Source: an uncultured bacterium (GTDB lineage: Bacteria > Bacillota_I > Bacilli_A > RFN20 > CAG-826). Taken from it: a stretch of DNA of 64,000 nt. Where the stretch lies: the NCBI GenBank assembly GCA_949290395.1, contig CASERQ010000003.1, positions 80,269-144,268 on the forward strand, given 5' to 3'. Positions 63,986-64,000 of this stretch are shown in pieces (the stretch's first letter is position 1; each line of letters begins with the position of its first letter). Both the position numbers and the translations under genes were made by a program. Under the pieces are notes generated by a model. The model was not told the origin of the DNA. It saw only the letters and a program-made list of their open reading frames with translations, and searched no databases.

Positions 63986-64000
63986 GGGTGAATTCAACCG

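Noticed and set aside
1..64000. CRISPR arrays, insertion sequences, rRNA genes, prophage
   Set aside because: No regularly spaced direct repeats, transposase motifs, rRNA segments or phage structural genes were seen on either strand.

Overview
The window is low-GC DNA (roughly one third G+C by eye) from what looks like an uncultured, gut-type, low-GC Bacillota lineage (Bacilli/Erysipelotrichia-like, in the broad neighbourhood of the RF39/RFN20 groups; this placement is inference). TGG is the tryptophan codon in the long frames and TGA ends at least one clear gene (the U32/TrhP gene), so the code is standard and not the Mycoplasma code. Most genes carry AGGAGG-type ribosome binding sites. Secreted proteins are anchored as lipoproteins (lipobox plus Cys at residues 20-27), and no LPXTG sorting signal was seen.

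Layout. Bases 1-1590 hold the tail of a lipoprotein gene with its terminator, and a broken Xre-type regulator/membrane protein gene. Bases 1591-32022 are three plus-strand clusters of large surface lipoproteins (1591-11825, 12098-22532, 22925-27642). They are built from four modules: BspA-type leucine-rich repeats, InlB/Flg_new repeats, BIG2/Big_3 Ig-like domains, and an unnamed domain present as two tandem copies whose end carries an IG-T-T-like signature. The third cluster runs directly into a 1453-residue secreted subtilisin-family (S8) protease with a PA domain. A small membrane protein follows, then a complete oligopeptide ABC transporter (32652-42898): a binding lipoprotein with an Ig domain, OppB, OppC with a very large external insertion, and an OppD-OppF fusion ending in a DUF2188-like domain. 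Another lipoprotein (43041-45110) meets a minus-strand lipoprotein cluster (52028 down to 45208) at a shared bidirectional terminator.

The right-hand part is more housekeeping in nature: a lysine riboswitch controlling an amino-acid ABC transporter (binding protein-permease fusion plus ATPase), a sirtuin, tRNA-Leu(CAG), a KtrB/KtrA potassium uptake pair, and a minus-strand set of U32 peptidase/TrhP-like protein, SLC13-type permease and chorismate mutase. The window ends in two decayed genes, a Fic family gene and a beta-phosphoglucomutase-like gene.

How the parts may work together. The lipoprotein operons, the secreted protease and the oligopeptide transporter plausibly form a surface capture, cleavage and uptake system for host or dietary protein. 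Four of these transcription units have an upstream direct repeat of TTAAGA at an 11-bp period, placed about 43-44 bp before a candidate -10 box; a fifth, minus-strand unit has a weaker version. This suggests one response regulator of the OmpR/PhoB type. The tandem IG-T-T domain family, this shared operator and the enlarged Opp transporter are the least explained parts of the window.
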